Assembly: GCA_013350335.1 (NCBI GenBank)
Contig: CM023532.1
Coordinates: 88,973,383 to 89,037,382 of the forward strand
Length of the DNA: 64,000 nucleotides
Direction of reading: 5' to 3'
Source: Chimonanthus salicifolius
Lineage: Eukaryota > Streptophyta > Magnoliopsida > Laurales > Calycanthaceae
Part shown: piece by piece, positions 48,024 through 60,800 of the stretch
Position numbering within the stretch: the stretch's first letter is position 1
Layout: each line of letters begins with the position of its first letter
Translations under genes and position numbers: made by a program
The notes under the pieces: generated by a model
Database searches by the model: none
Seen by the model: the letters and a program-made list of their open reading frames with translations, nothing else
What the model was told of the DNA's origin: nothing

Positions 48024-50174
48024 GTTCTAACACCCTACTTCTACCCTAGTGGATGACACAGGAAAGGAAAGGAAAGGGACGATGAACGTGATCGGAGCCA
48101 AGCATAGGAGCTTGGATATGTGATTGGATTATATTTTTGTTTAAGTTAGTCATGGACTTGTAATTTGAGTAGCTAGATTTCGGGCTTGTAATAACTTAGA
48201 TAATGTTGCTATGGTTTGAATGGTTTGTTTGGATATTTAAATTAAGCTTAATTATGGTAAAAGACTTGTAGTACTTTGCTATCTAAAATTGGAGTAGAGT
48301 TAGGTTCTATTATAATCCGCAGTTTATGTTATACTCCGAAAAGTTAACTTATTATGTGTGAACCGTTTTCATGGACGTAGTCCATGCACACGTAGGGTTG
48401 ACCAGTTAAGGGTCGGACTTTAGAAGTTCGGACTTATCTCGCGTCGTGACGTCCTGCTCTTTATCTCACTCTTTATTTAAAATAAATAAATAAACTCTGA
48501 TTTTCGGAAAGCAAGTGAAAAAGGGCAGGGTGTTACATTTTGACCCAATTAAATAAGTCTTGTCCATTTACTTCAAGTGAACCTTATCCATGATCCGTTG
48601 GGTCTTAATTGGACACTTGACCCAACACCTTACCCATTTAAGGTCTATCTCCATTAATTTACAACATAAATGGGCAATTTCCATAAATGTTTATAACTTG
48701 AAAATACGGGGTGTTACATAACCACCTTTAAAACCATTTAAACCAATAATATTCTTCCATGGGGTTCGGCCATACAACATGGCCGAACCCTATGGTTCGT
48801 CAATTTATTCTAAAAATCAAACTTCCAAGGTTTAATCCTTTGATGGGGTTCTCACTCATACATCCATTTAAACCCTTTAAAATCATAAACATACATCTAT
48901 GGTTTCCATCCTCCAAATCCATTAAAAATAACTAATGTCCTTCCATGGGGTTCGGCCATACAACATGGCCGAACCCTATGGTTCATCACTTCCTCTTGAA
49001 AATCATGTAACCATGTTCATATTCCTTGATGGGGTTCGGCCATACATCATGGTCGAAGCTCATCCAGCCCTTCCTTTGTCCTTAATGGTTTTTATACATG
49101 AAACTCTATCTTACTTAATAAAATCATCATGTACACACCAATTCTGCGACTCCTCCGGTTTCTTTCACTCCATCTTGTTCCTTTGATCTTTTTCTTCCTT
49201 AGCCTCTTCTTCCTCCTTGATCCTTGGCCGAGTGTGTACTTGAGAGTTCTTGAGATGAAACTTCAAGGAGAGGGTTCGGCCAAAAAGGTATAGGTTTGAG
49301 AGAGGGAGAAAGAGAGAAGATTTGAGATAATACTCTAAGTGTTCTCCCTTTGTCAATGAGAGGGGAATCGGCCAAGAGAGAGAGCTTGAGAGAGTGAATT
49401 GAAACCAAAGTCCTTTCCTTGGTTAATGAGGGTCGGCCAAAGGTGGTGTCCTTTGGTGATACCCCTTTGTAACTCCCATGCCCCTTCACCTCCCTCCTTA
49501 ATGTTCCATTTGGAGGTTTCATCCATGAGATGAAACACTCCCACCGTTTGACCCTTAGGTTTCCATCTTGAGATGGAAACCCCCCACCCCCCCATCTCTC
49601 CAACGTGTAAGCCTTTGTGTAACCTCCAAAACGTTTCACCTCCTCATTAATGACCATTTGGAGTTTCATCCCATGAGATGAAACTCCCATGTCTCCAACG
49701 TGTAGTCTTGACTTGGGTCTCATGAGATGCATCTCTCCACCTTCCCACTCCACTCACTTGAGATCAAAGTCCCATTAACTTCCATTCAACTCATTTAACT
49801 CAACTCACCTCTTTAATTCAACTCCTTTAACTCACTTAAAATCAACTCAATTACTTGATTCCATTTCCAACTTAATTCAGCCGTAATTTAATTAAGCTTC
49901 AACTCACTTGGTGGTCAACTAATTCAACCATGACCCATTGGGTCCCAATTGGGCATTTGACCCAATTGACAACCTTGACCCAATTAAATAAATCTCACCC
50001 ATTTATTTCAATTGAACCATATCCACAATCCTTTGGGTCTTAATTGGGCACTTGACCCAATATCTTACCCATCTAAGTTCCATATCCATTAATTCATAAT
50101 TTAAATGGCAATTTTCATAAATATTCATAACTTGAAAATCTGGGGTGTAACATGAACCTCATCCAATCCTTTCT

Positions 50175-53100
50175 TGTAACGCCCGCCCCTTTTCACCTAA
50201 AATCAGAGTCTATTTTTTTTTTTTTCTAAAGAGTGACAAAAGGTGCGGACGTCACGACGCGAGTTAAGTCCGAGCTTCTAAAGCCCGACCCTTAACTGGC
50301 CAACCCTACGTGTGCGTGGAACGAAGTCCACGGAGAACAGTTCACACGTAGACAGCAAGCATCAAGGAATAATACAACTATATGCGGAATTAACAATAAG
50401 GACTATCCTACAAATTTGAGAACGCAGGGAAGATAACATCCATTTAAATTACTACAATACCTCAAAATCATAATGTCCATAATATAATCCCAAAACATAG
50501 CAAGCAATCTAATTTATTACATTTCCGACAAGCTAAACTATTGCAAATTTCATTATCTGAAATAAACATTAGTAACTATCTAGCACGCCTTTCCAAGCTC
50601 CTTAGCTTGGCTCCCGTCTCTTCCTTCCGCTTCGCCACCTCCTGTCTCATCAGCTAGGGTAGAAGTAGGGCGTTAGACAACACGCCCAATAGGACTCCGA
50701 GTAGGGCTAGCACATGGATTAGTAATAACAGCATACAGATAATAACCCAATGCAAGCTGATAAACCATCATGTAATGAAACTATAAAGTAAATGCCATGT
50801 CATAGGTGCCTATGTTATGCATCCCACCCATCATCCAAACCATATAATATCATATCCCTCTTGAAGGCACGGCCTCGTCAAAATATACACAATCCCAAAT
50901 CATCCCCCTGGACGGCAAAACCTCGTCCAGATATAACCAATCACAAATCATCCCCTTGGACGGCAAAACCTCGTCCCGATATAACCAATCACAAATCATC
51001 CCCCTTAATGGAAGAACCATCATCAAGGTATCATAATTACATATAACATCTCTGATAAATCAAATACATTAAAATATCTCCATGTCTGTTTATCGGTCGC
51101 CCCGACGGAGCATGGACTCCGGGTTCATTTCATCCTTCCCCTGTCATATCCCTCCCATGCCATGCATGAGATGTAGATGTCATATGCCATGTAATGAATA
51201 TAATAACAAACCATGACATTTAAAAATCCCATCCATAAAACATATAACTTGATTATCAAAAAGAGATCAAGAAAAGCCTCAATAATCACATCATAGCTTT
51301 AAAACCCATTTATAAACCAATCATATACTTACCAGAATAAATCAAATGAAAGCCCCTACATAATACATAATTCAAAACCAATCTTAACCAAACCATATAA
51401 TTTTCAAAGTAATTCAAAGAAACCATCACTCCATCCATGGCTTACAAAAAGGTTAGAATCCTACCAAACACCGACTAGCGTTCTTTCTTTCGTTTCCGTC
51501 CGACAGTCCAGCTACCGACACGCGTACCGCTTGCGATGTCCAATACCTTATTACACATTAATCAGTCCACATTTTAATCCCATGAGTGTAAAATCAGCCT
51601 CCCAGGCTTTATTTTACCCTACATAATGCTATTACTTAGAATCCCTAAACCCATGATCATCTCCCATGGAGTTCTTCATTTTAGCCATTATTTACGATTT
51701 TGCCACTACCTCTTCTCCATGGTTAATCACTCATTCATCCATGCATGATTAAGTCCATAGATGATTCATAGATTTGGATCCATCAATGACCCATCACCCA
51801 TATCTTAAAATCAATAAAGTCAGCCACTTAATTTAACCTAAAGTCCATTACTTTAAACATGTACAAACACATTAACCTTAGGCCATAATGATCTACAATT
51901 GAGTCATTAAAATTCAGCCCCTTAAATTTAACCAAATCTCCATTGTCCTTGGTCTTTGGTTACACATTGAATTCATCATAAGGCCTCCATTGAGAGAACC
52001 TAAACCATACACTTGATTTATCGTTACTTAATCACACTTCCATTACAACTAACAACACTAAAAATTAGCCACTTAAACACTCTAATCCTCATTCCTTTCT
52101 CACATACATCATACCAAATTTATCCATAAGTTTACCCACAAATGGGTCATGGGTTCGGCCATACACCATGGTCGAACCCATGGTGTCCTTTTCTCATTTT
52201 TTTTTTCTTGGGTCCATTGCTCACATTTTAATTTATCACAAATCCCTCTATATGGGAATTTCATCATTTATTTAGATCATTCATTTGATCAACATTTGTT
52301 TCATCTCTTGAGCCCATCAAAACTAATAACATTCTCCCTCATCTTTTCATGGTTTCAAACATACTTAACCCATTGAATCTTCCCATTTTCCATCCTTTTT
52401 AAACCCCTTTAAAATTTGTAATACATGACCATAGGGTTCGGCCATACACCGTGGCCGAACCCATGGTTCATGTTCCATTATTTTTCTATGCCTCTTAAGG
52501 CCACAACATTACTCATTCAAAACCCTAAACTCATTAATACATTAATCCCTCTTTTGCATCCCTTAAACCCATCATTTGATCACCATTACACCACCATAGG
52601 TTTCGGCCATTTACCATGGCCGAAACCATGGTTCATGATCCACCATTCATTGCTCCAAACACCTGCATTCACCCATTTAAAATCCTAATTTTCATTTGCT
52701 ACCCTCATTGTCTTCCATTTATCAAAACCTTAACCAATTAAATCAATTAGCTAATCACTCACCATGGGGTTCGGCCATGTCTATGGCCCATGATTTTTCT
52801 CCCAATCATCCACTTCCATACTTAATTCATAAATTACCCAATGCACATAATCACTTATTTATTTCTTTTCCCTACTCCTAATTCACCCATTTAGGGTTTT
52901 CTCCATCTTCCATTTTCTCAAAACCCTAAAAAAACATACATTACTTACCATGGGGTTCGGCCATGCTACATGGCCGAGCCCTATGGCTCTTAACTCCAAA
53001 AAAATGCATGTACCTCTGTGTTTAATCACATTAATCATATAATGTCCATAATCCCTTTTTATTTTTCTTAATCCTAATTTTTCTCCATTAGGGTTTTTGC

Positions 53101-54327
53101 CCACTTTCCATTCCTTCCGTTTGATGGATTTAAAATCCATGGCATAAACTTATGTAACCACCATTAAATTCACAAAAATAAATTCCAATTCTTAAACCCT
53201 AAAAATCCAAATTTTCTTGTTTAAGAAATACTTACAATCCGTCGTCTCCTCCGACTTCCGGCACTCCCGTCGGTTTCCTTAGCCTCCTCTCTCCTTCCTC
53301 TTGATCTTTGGTAGGTCAAGATTCTTGATCCATGGTGGCAACCCCCAACCTTAGGATCGGCCAAGGTAGGGTTTAAATTGAGAGAGGGAGAGGGAGAGAT
53401 GATGAGAGGGGAGATGATCACCTTGATCTTAGGGTGATTTTCCTTAAATATCTACTTCTTTCTTCTCTCCTTCTCTTCTTAGCTTCCTTTCCTTAATTTC
53501 CTTCTTCTCTTCTCCTTCCTAGTGTGGGACGGCCATAAGAGAGTGAAGGATTTAAATGAGAATGAAAAGAGAGAAAGAAAGGAAAAGATGAGGCTTATCC
53601 CCATTTTTTTACTTTACATTAATTACATTCACCAACCTTAAGATATTTTTGAGATATTTAAATTGCTTTATGGTGGTGGTTATCTAAACCACCACCAAGC
53701 CCAACGTGTTTCATATTTGAGGTTGGAATGAGGTGGGTCTTCACCTCTTGGCCCCACTTTGACCACTTCTAACCACCATTTTAAATAATTTAATTATTTA
53801 ATTAATTAGATAATTACCTTAGGTTAATCCATTTGTACTTAACCTAACTCCATCACTCCACCCATGGTTGACCAAATCAACCATGGTGGCCGGTCCCACC
53901 AAACCTTGACCCACACGCCACCTCACTTGATGAGGTGGAGGTGGGTCCCACTTGGCCACATCACCTTGGTTTAATTCCAAATAACTTAGGTGATTTAAAT
54001 TTTATTAAGCCCACTACAACCGATTGGATCATCATTGGGCCTATGGCCCAGTTACATTTCCATCGTACCCATTTACCTTAGAGCTTAACCATCTTGACCC
54101 ATTGGGTCCCAAATGGGTATTTGACCCAATTTGACCACCCATGGCCCAATTGGCCATCATTGACCACTTAAATGACTTTAAAATGTAATCCATGGTCTAT
54201 TGGGCCATATTTGGGCCTTTGTCCAAATTTTGGCCCATTTACCATTTACTCCACCAATTTCCAATTTTTATCATTAAAATAAATAATATTCACATATTTA
54301 TTGATTTAAAAATTTTGGGCCATTACA
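50175..54327 (-). repeat. Element 3 left LTR (3' LTR in sense)
   Basis: It starts TGTAACGCCCG and ends GGGCCATTACA. It contains CTGGACGG/CGTCCAG-type tandem units (50900-51030), hairpins near 52152, 52433, 52600, 52765 and 52950, a splice-donor-like TACTTAC (minus GTAAGTA) at 53229-53235, and GA tracts near 53380-53400. Confidence 0.93.
50900..51030. repeat. Tandem repeat, about 48-bp units, with CTGGACG/CGTCCAG stem
   Basis: Units share 'ggacggcaaaacctcgtcc' and 'gatataaccaatcacaaatc'; a preceding variant near 50857 and a following one near 51000 use CTTGAAGG and CTTAATGG. The stems vary in both arms (GGACG/CGTCC versus TTGATG/CATCAA). The right-LTR copy lies at 58555-58735. Confidence 0.8.
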
Positions 54328-54339
54328 ATACAATCCTCT

Positions 54340-54844
54340 TTTAAAATTTTCGTCCCGAAAATTCAAGCGAAGTAGGGGTTCAAATCATCTTATACAAAGA
54401 GTTCCGAATGAGCGGTACTCATCTCTGACTCCAGTTCCCAGGTGGTTTCCTTATTGCCATGTCGTTCCCATACCACCTTGATCTGCACTGTAGTCTCCGT
54501 AACCAACTCTAGTCCAATCAGCGCAGGCTCACCGGCCTCTGTCCAACACACTGGCTATCTACCCGGCTACCATATAAGGCCTCAAATAGAGCCATCTGGA
54601 GGCTTGCCTGACAACTATTATTGTAGTAGAACTCCACCATGAGCAATTGATTCTCCCATCCACCTTTGAAATCCAGTACACATGCTCTCAACATATCCTC
54701 CAATACCCGTATTGTTCTCTCCGACTGTCCATCAGTCTGTAGGTGGATTGCTGTGCTGGTTAACACATCGGTCCCCATAGCCGACTGCATGCTCCTAGGC
54801 ACATCCGTCCTACCTCGGAATACAAGACCTTGTCCCGGTCGCAA
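54340..54844 (-). pseudogene. Integrase core fragment fused to the C-terminal tail, element 3
   Basis: The minus-strand frame carries AMGTDVLTSTAIH, QTDGQSERTIRVLEDML (which includes the Glu of the DDE triad), LDFKGGWENQLLMVEFYYNN and FEALYG. This is the second half of a plant chromovirus integrase core. After a frameshift it continues as CWTEAGEPALIGLELVTETT and passes at once to VQIKVVWERHGNKETTWEL and ESEMSTAHSEL, which is the extreme C-terminus. About 100 or more residues (the DNA-binding barrel and any chromodomain) are missing between. The first two catalytic Asp residues and the zinc-binding head are also absent, so it is not functional. It identifies the family as Ty3-gypsy chromovirus-like. 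Confidence 0.8.
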
Positions 54845-55690
54845 CTCCTATTCCGGTACTACCTCACTGGTAGACATCTTAGTCCATATCTCCTCCATTT
54901 CTGGGCCTATTCACTGTTCCCGTTCAATCGTGTCAAGTATCTCTTAATTACATCAACACCACTCATATCAACTTATGAGTTTCATTCTTACGGAAATTAC
55001 TCTATCTCCTGCTATCTCTTTCTCTCATGAACCCATTTGCGATCTTATGCAGACTAATGTATTCTATTTCACTTTACCTGCTACCAAGATATTTCCCATC
55101 CGTACTCATTCAACACGTTCTTTCATCTACTCTCTGTGTGAAGTAGCCTGCCATTACGAGCCTATGCTCAAGTCATTGGCTGATTCCATTTCAACTAGGT
55201 TTCTAGCTGCACTCTCCTGGAACTCCATCGGCTAACTACAAAGTCAGATAGCTAGACTAACTCGGCAGTCGCCCATAGCTTCCCATTCGAGTTTCACTAG
55301 ACTTTTTATCTTTCCCATCAATTACATCTCCAAAACTTAACACCTCTTCATTTGCACACAAGTCACTATGTGACTAACCCTTTTTGTTCATAACTTCTAC
55401 AACACCAATACCTGACATCAATCCAATCCACCATGGGAACCCCCATCCATGGTTTATAACCATCCATGAATATAACCCTCCTATGGATATAATCCATTCA
55501 TGGGCATAACTAATACCTTCGTAGGACTATTCTGTCGATCATAAGGCTAGCAGGTCTAACATACGACCCATGCGTCGACTACGAAATCAAAAATGTCTAT
55601 CATAATGCCATTGTCCGGCATCAATCCAAATCATATAAGTACTAATTTCCTACCCCTCTGAATTATTCAACACATATTCATAGATTCCTA
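54845..55690 (-). other. Conserved noncoding region upstream of the 3' LTR, element 3
   Basis: It holds the same blocks as 9730-10240 in element 1 and 33560-34100 in element 2: 'gaggtagcctgcca'-like, 'ctgcactctcctggaactcc', and 'caagtcactatgtgacta'. Frames contain stops in every copy, so conservation is more likely for sequence or RNA structure than for protein. Confidence 0.5.
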
Positions 55691-56640
55691 AAAATAGTGG
55701 TCTAAGCTTACTTAGGTTATGTCAAATAAAATCCATTCACCACTAAAAATATTCCCAAGTATTACAAATTTCACCAACTACCAATACTCCCCCAATATTT
55801 TTTTTTCCATGATTCCAAAACACCTAAGTTCACCAAAATTTCTCCATGGTTTTATTTTTTTAAAACCCTATTTATAATACCTAAACTCCACTTAAAACAA
55901 TGCACCCTCTCCATCATTTTTTTCCTACTTTTACACCCTTCAAATTTACAACCACATAACCCTAGGGTTCATCATCCATTCATGCCTTTTTAAGGCCACC
56001 AAATCATTCGCATCATTCCTAAACTCCCTCATAATTCTTTTAAAATTTGCAACATTTAATCATTAAGCACTTAAAATTCTTAACCATTCTTCCATGGTTT
56101 TAAACCTTAAAATTCCATTAAAATTCCCAAATTTCTTTCCATGTCTTCCATTCTTCACAACCTTATTAAAATCATTCAATCAACCACCATGGGGTTCGGC
56201 CATACTACATGGCTGAACCCTATGGTCCATGGTTCTTTACAAACATTATATACTCTATGCTTAATTAAACTTAAATCCATAATGTCCCTTCATTGTTCTT
56301 AATCTATTTATTTTCCTTAACCCTAATAATTCACTTAAACACCTACCATGGGTTCATGGTTCATCATTCATTGGTGACATTTAAGATCATTAGAAACCTT
56401 AACCTTCATCCATTAACTTCCACAATTTCACACCCAAAAATCATTACAACACCTCACTATAGGGTTCCGCCATTCACCATGGCCGAACCCATGGTTCATG
56501 GACAACCATTTATTCATGTCTTTTAAGACCATATAAACCACTTTACATCTTCATGAATTTCTTCATTCAAGATCCCTAAAAGAAAACATCACTACACTTA
56601 ATCATTATGAGCCTCAATATCCTTGTAAACTTTTAAATTT
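55691..56640 (-). repeat. LTR-like hairpin segment inside element 3's internal region
   Basis: Hairpins of the LTR type (near 56190, GGGGTTCGGCCAT ... ATGGCTGAACCC, and near 56461) and LTR-like text ('ccaccatggggttcggccat') lie inside the internal region, where elements 1 and 2 have none. Possible origins are template switching or gene conversion between LTR and internal sequence, or an old nested insertion whose ends have decayed. Confidence 0.6.
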
Positions 56641-56777
56641 GAATACTTTATTGAAAATCATTCGAACTTTCATCACATTACAAGGTTTGGTAGGGTTAGC
56701 ACAAACCCTTTATAACGTATCCACAACCTTTACAAAATCTCTTCCTTTTCCCCGACATTTCCTTATCCTTTCTTATC

Positions 56778-57231
56778 CTAATCTTCCATAGAAGACCCTG
56801 CATCATCCTCAAACACAAAGGAACTGTCAGGGCATGACACCGACATGTGACCCAGTACTTCACATGTCAACCAAGATATTATCCCTGGTCCTCCAACATA
56901 AGGACAGTTAGTCCTTTCTTTCCCGTGTCCATGTAGCCCACAAACTGGGCATACCACTTCAAAAGGGTAGAGACAGTATGCGCAGTTGTGCCCAACCTGG
57001 TTGCACAACTCGTACCTATAATCGGGTCCCATTTCCCCTACCGACTTTCTTATCATCGGAAAGTCTTCCACATTCTCTTCAGGAAGAGATGATAAATCCC
57101 CTTCATTTTCCTCGGGAGGTCCATCCTGAAAGTCCAGGCTAACTGCTTATGCTAGATGCAGACACCAAATCTATGGGACAGCTAGGGGTTTCCTTACCCC
57201 ACGGTTCCATATACTCCCCGTCATTTGACAT
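56778..57231 (-). pseudogene. Small zinc-knuckle protein, element 3 copy (frameshifted)
   Basis: It starts at an ATG at 57231 (MSN...) and has TPSCPIDLVSASS as in the other copies, then a stop and a frameshift. The intact rest (57071-56778) reads MEDFPMIRKSVGEMGPD, YELCNQVGHNCAYC (first Cys replaced by Tyr), CPVCGLHGHGKERTNC, LTCEVLGHMSVSC (first Cys of the last knuckle lost) and a DDAGSSMED tail. Position and order match elements 1 and 2. Knuckle 2 is the best preserved of the three motifs across all copies. Confidence 0.7.
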
Positions 57232-57861
57232 ATCTATATCATAAAATACAATAGAATACACAAACACCATCCACAGCAGTTTCCAATAAAACCAATCTAG
57301 GTTTTAGGGATTTTCCTATATATAACACAACGTATTTTGGGGAAAATTTTCCTAAGTATCACTATTTTTCTTTCCATTTGGGGGGAAGTTACCAAATAAG
57401 CACACTTGGTTTTCCTTTGTTTCTTGGGGGGAGAATCTCTAAACTCCTACTGTTTGTTGTTCAACTTAAGAATACTGGGGAAAACACATCCTATTTTCTC
57501 TACGTTTGATAAAGTTATCATTGTTTCATCAATTCGGGGGAAAGATTTCTAAGTGATTATACCTTGTTTTGGGGAAAAATTCCTAAGTATCAAAGTACTG
57601 TGTTTTCATTTTCGGGGGAAATAAGCCCTATATTGCTACATTTGATAAATTTAACTTAGGATGAATCTTTCTTCCCTTGCTATCATTCCTTTTCGTCAAA
57701 TGTTGTTCTCAGACTGAATACTTCAGTTTGAGTCAATCGAAGTAAATTAACCCAGCCCCCGTGCAGCGGACTCCGAAGAGTCGGTCGGTTGGGATTCTTA
57801 GCTGCCAGTGAGACATGCAACCGCCTTAATCTTACTTCGAGAGATTCATTCTTCCAAGTTC
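57232..57861 (-). other. 5' leader of element 3
   Basis: Noncoding; repeated 'ttttggggaaa' and 'cctaagtatc' words recur roughly every 60-90 bp (also 35450-35700 and, on the other strand, 63290-63430). It ends with the 'gcggactccgaagagtcggt' block and the primer-binding site. Confidence 0.55.
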
Positions 57862-57873
57862 GCTCTGATACCA
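57862..57873 (-). promoter_or_regulatory. Primer-binding site, element 3 (initiator tRNA-Met)
   Basis: On the minus strand TGGTATCAGAGC, two bases inside the LTR boundary. Confidence 0.9.
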
Positions 57874-57875
57874 AC

Positions 57876-60800
57876 TGTAACGCCCGTCCCTTTTCACCTA
57901 AAATCAGAGTCTATTTTTTTTTTTTTATAAAGAGTGACAAAGGACGCTGACGTCACGATGCGAGTTAAGTCCGAGCTTCTAAAGCCCGGCCCTTAATTGG
58001 CCAACCCTACGTGCATGTGGAACGAAGTCCACGGACAATAGTTCACGCGTAGACAGCAAGCATCAAGGAATAATACAACTATATGCGGAATTAACAATAA
58101 GGACTATCCTACAAATTTGAGATCGCAGGGAAGATAACATCCATTTAAATTACTACAATACCTCAAAATCATAATGTCCATAATATAATCCCAAAACATA
58201 GCAAGTAATCTAATTTATTACATTTCCGACAAGCTAAACTATTGCAAATTTCATTATCCGAAATAAACATTAGTAACTATCTAGCACGCCTTTCCAAGCT
58301 CCTTAGCTTGGCTCCTGTCAGTTCCTTCCGCTTCGCCACCTCCTGTGTCATCAGCTAGGGTAGAAGTAGGGCGTTAGACAACGTGCCCAGTAGGACTCCG
58401 AGTAGGGCTAGCACATGGATTAGTAATAACAGCATACAGATAATAACCCAATGCAAGCTGATAAACCATCATGTAATGAAACTATAAAGTAAATGCCATG
58501 TCATGGGTGTCTATGTTATGCATCCCACCCATCATCCAAACCATATAATATCATATCCCTCTTGACGGCACGGCCTCGTCATAATTTACACAATCCCAAA
58601 TCATCCCCCTGGACAGCAAAACCTCGTCCAGATATAACCAATCACAAATCATCCCCCTGGACGGCAAAACCTCGTCCCGATATAACCAATCACAAATCAT
58701 CCCCCTTGATGGAAGAACCATCATCAAGGTATCATAATTACATACAACATCCCTGATAAATCAAATACATTAAAATATCTCCATGTCTGTTTATCGGTCG
58801 CCCCGACGGAGCATGGACTCCGGGTTCATTTCATCCTTCCCCTGTTATATCCCTCCCATGCCATGCATGAGATGTAGATGTCATATGCCATGTAATGAAT
58901 ATAATAACAAGCCATGACATTTAAAAATCCCATCCATAAAACATATAACTTGCTTATCAAAAAGAGATCAAGCAAAGCCTCAATAATCACATCATAGCTT
59001 TAAAACCCATTTATAAACCAATCATATACTTACCAGAATAAATCAAATGAAAGCCCCTACATAATACATAATTCAAAACCAATCTTAACCAAACCATATA
59101 ATTTTCAAAGTAATTCAAAGAAACCATCACTCCATCCATGGCTTACAAAAAGGTTAGAATCCTACCAAATACCGACTAGCGTTCTTTCTTTCGTTTCCGT
59201 CCGACAGTCCAGCTACCGACACGCGTACCGCTTGCGATGTCCAGTACCTTATTACACATTAATCAGTCCACATTTTAATCCCATGAGTGTAAAATCAGCC
59301 TCCCAGGCTTTATTTTACCCTACATAATGCTATTACTTAGAATCCCTAAACCCATGATCATCTCCCATGGAGTTCTTCATTTTAGCCATTATTTACGGTT
59401 TTGCCACTACCTTTTCTCCTTGGTTAATCACTCATTCATCCATGCATGATTAAGTCCATAGATGATTCATATATTTGGATCCATCAATGACCCATCACCC
59501 ATATCTTAAAATCAATAAAGTCAGCCACTTAATTTAACCTAAAGTCCATTACTTTAAACATGTACAAACACATTAACTTTAGGCCATAATGATCTACAAT
59601 TGAGTCATTAAAATTCAGCCCTTTAAATTTGACCAAATCTCCATTGTCCTTGGTCTTTGGTTACACATTGAATTCATCATAAGTCCCTCCATTGAGAGAA
59701 CCTAAACCATACACTTGACTTATCATTACTTAATCACACTTCCATTACAACTAACAACACTAAAAATTAGCCACTTAAACACTCTAATCCTCATTCCTTT
59801 CTCACATACATCATACCAAATTTATCCATAAGTTTACCCACAAATGGGTCATGGGTTCGGCCATACACCATGGTCGAACCCATGGTGTCCTTTTCTCATT
59901 TTTTTTTTCTTGGGTCCATTGCTCACATTTTAATATATCACAAATCCCTCTATATGGGAATTTCATCATTTATTTAGATCATTCATTTGATCAACATTTG
60001 TTTCATCTCTTGAGCCCATCAAAACTAATAACATTCTCCCTCATCTTTTCATGGTTTCAAACATACTTAACCCATTGAATCTTCCCATTTTCCATCCTTT
60101 TTAAACCCCTTTAAAATTTGTAATACATGACCATAGGGTTCGGCCATACACCGTGGCCGAACCCATGGTTCATGTTCCATTATTTTTCTATGCCTCTTAA
60201 GGCCACAACATTACTCATTCAAAACCCTAAACTCATTAATACATTAATCCCTCTTTTGCATCCCTTAAACCCATCATTTGATCACCATTACACCACCATA
60301 GGTTTCGGCCATTTACCATGGCCGAAACCATGGTTCATGATCCACCATTCATTGCTCCAAACACCTGCATTCACCCATTTAAAATCCTAATTTTCATTTG
60401 CTACCCTCATTGTCTTCCATTTATCAAAACCTTAACCAATTAAATCAATTAGCTAATCACTCACCATGGGGTTCGGCCATGTCTATGGCCCATGATTTTT
60501 CTCCCAATCATCCACTTCCATACTTAATTCATAAATTACCCAATGCACATAATCACTTATTTATTTCTTTTCCCTACTCATAATTCACCCATTTAGGGTT
60601 TTCTCCATCTTCCCTTTTCTCAAAACCCTAAAAAAACATACATTACTTACCATGGGGTTCGGCCATGCTACATGGCCGAACCCTATGGCTCTTAGCTCCA
60701 AAAAAATGCATGTACCTCTGTGTTTAATCACATTAATCATATAATGTCCATAATCCCTTTTTATTTTTCTTAATCCTAATTTTTCTCCATTAGGGTTTTT

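Larger units (their letters stand above)
42940..48537 (+). mobile_element. Solo LTR (deleted form) in element 2's right LTR, itself hosting another
   Basis: It starts TGTAACACTTCGG, ends GGGCAGGGTGTTACA, and is flanked by TTATG (42935-42939) and TTTTG (48538-48542), one mismatch from a perfect duplication. The uninterrupted host 'gggcattttgacccaatta' at 33187 confirms the join. After removing 43817-48023 and its duplication, about 1.39 kb remains, so most of the hairpin array and promoter region was deleted; one hairpin remains near 43165. Confidence 0.85.
32133..48718 (-). mobile_element. Element 2: non-autonomous hairpin-LTR element with intact zinc-knuckle ORF and nested LTRs
   Basis: The left LTR (32133-33364) and right LTR (35962-48718, net about 3.83 kb after removing inserts) are flanked by a perfect duplication TAACC (32128-32132 and 48719-48723). 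The primer-binding site at 35948-35959 sets the sense strand as minus. The internal region is 2,597 bp with no capsid or reverse transcriptase. The left LTR is only 1,232 bp because of an internal deletion. The right LTR hosts solo LTRs at 37773-41088 and 42940-48537. It is older than element 1, judged by LTR differences and later insertions. Confidence 0.92.
35962..48718 (-). repeat. Element 2 right LTR (5' LTR in sense), split by two solo LTRs
   Basis: Segments 35962-37772, 41094-42939 and 48543-48718 form one LTR of about 3.83 kb from TGTAACGCCCC to GGGGTGTTACA. Hairpins lie near 37217, 37420, 37652, 41198, 41430, 41607, 41690, 41768 and 41862. Tandem CTTGATGG/CATCAAGG units lie at 36710-36910. 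A splice-donor-like GGTATGTA (minus) lies at 41923-41930, with GA microsatellites near 42075-42090. Confidence 0.88.
31246..50152 (-). mobile_element. LTR remnant A, split by element 2
   Basis: Segments 31246-32132 and 48724-50152 read as one LTR interior and right end (ends TGGGGTGTAACA). They are interrupted by element 2 with duplication TAACC. The left 900 or so bases of the LTR are missing; the plus-strand element ending at 31245 abuts directly at CATTTCATCCC. Hairpins occur near 31578, 31840, 31942, 48760, 48946 and 49028. The units near 31840 and 31942 lie in a tandem duplication of about 102 bp. Confidence 0.75.
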
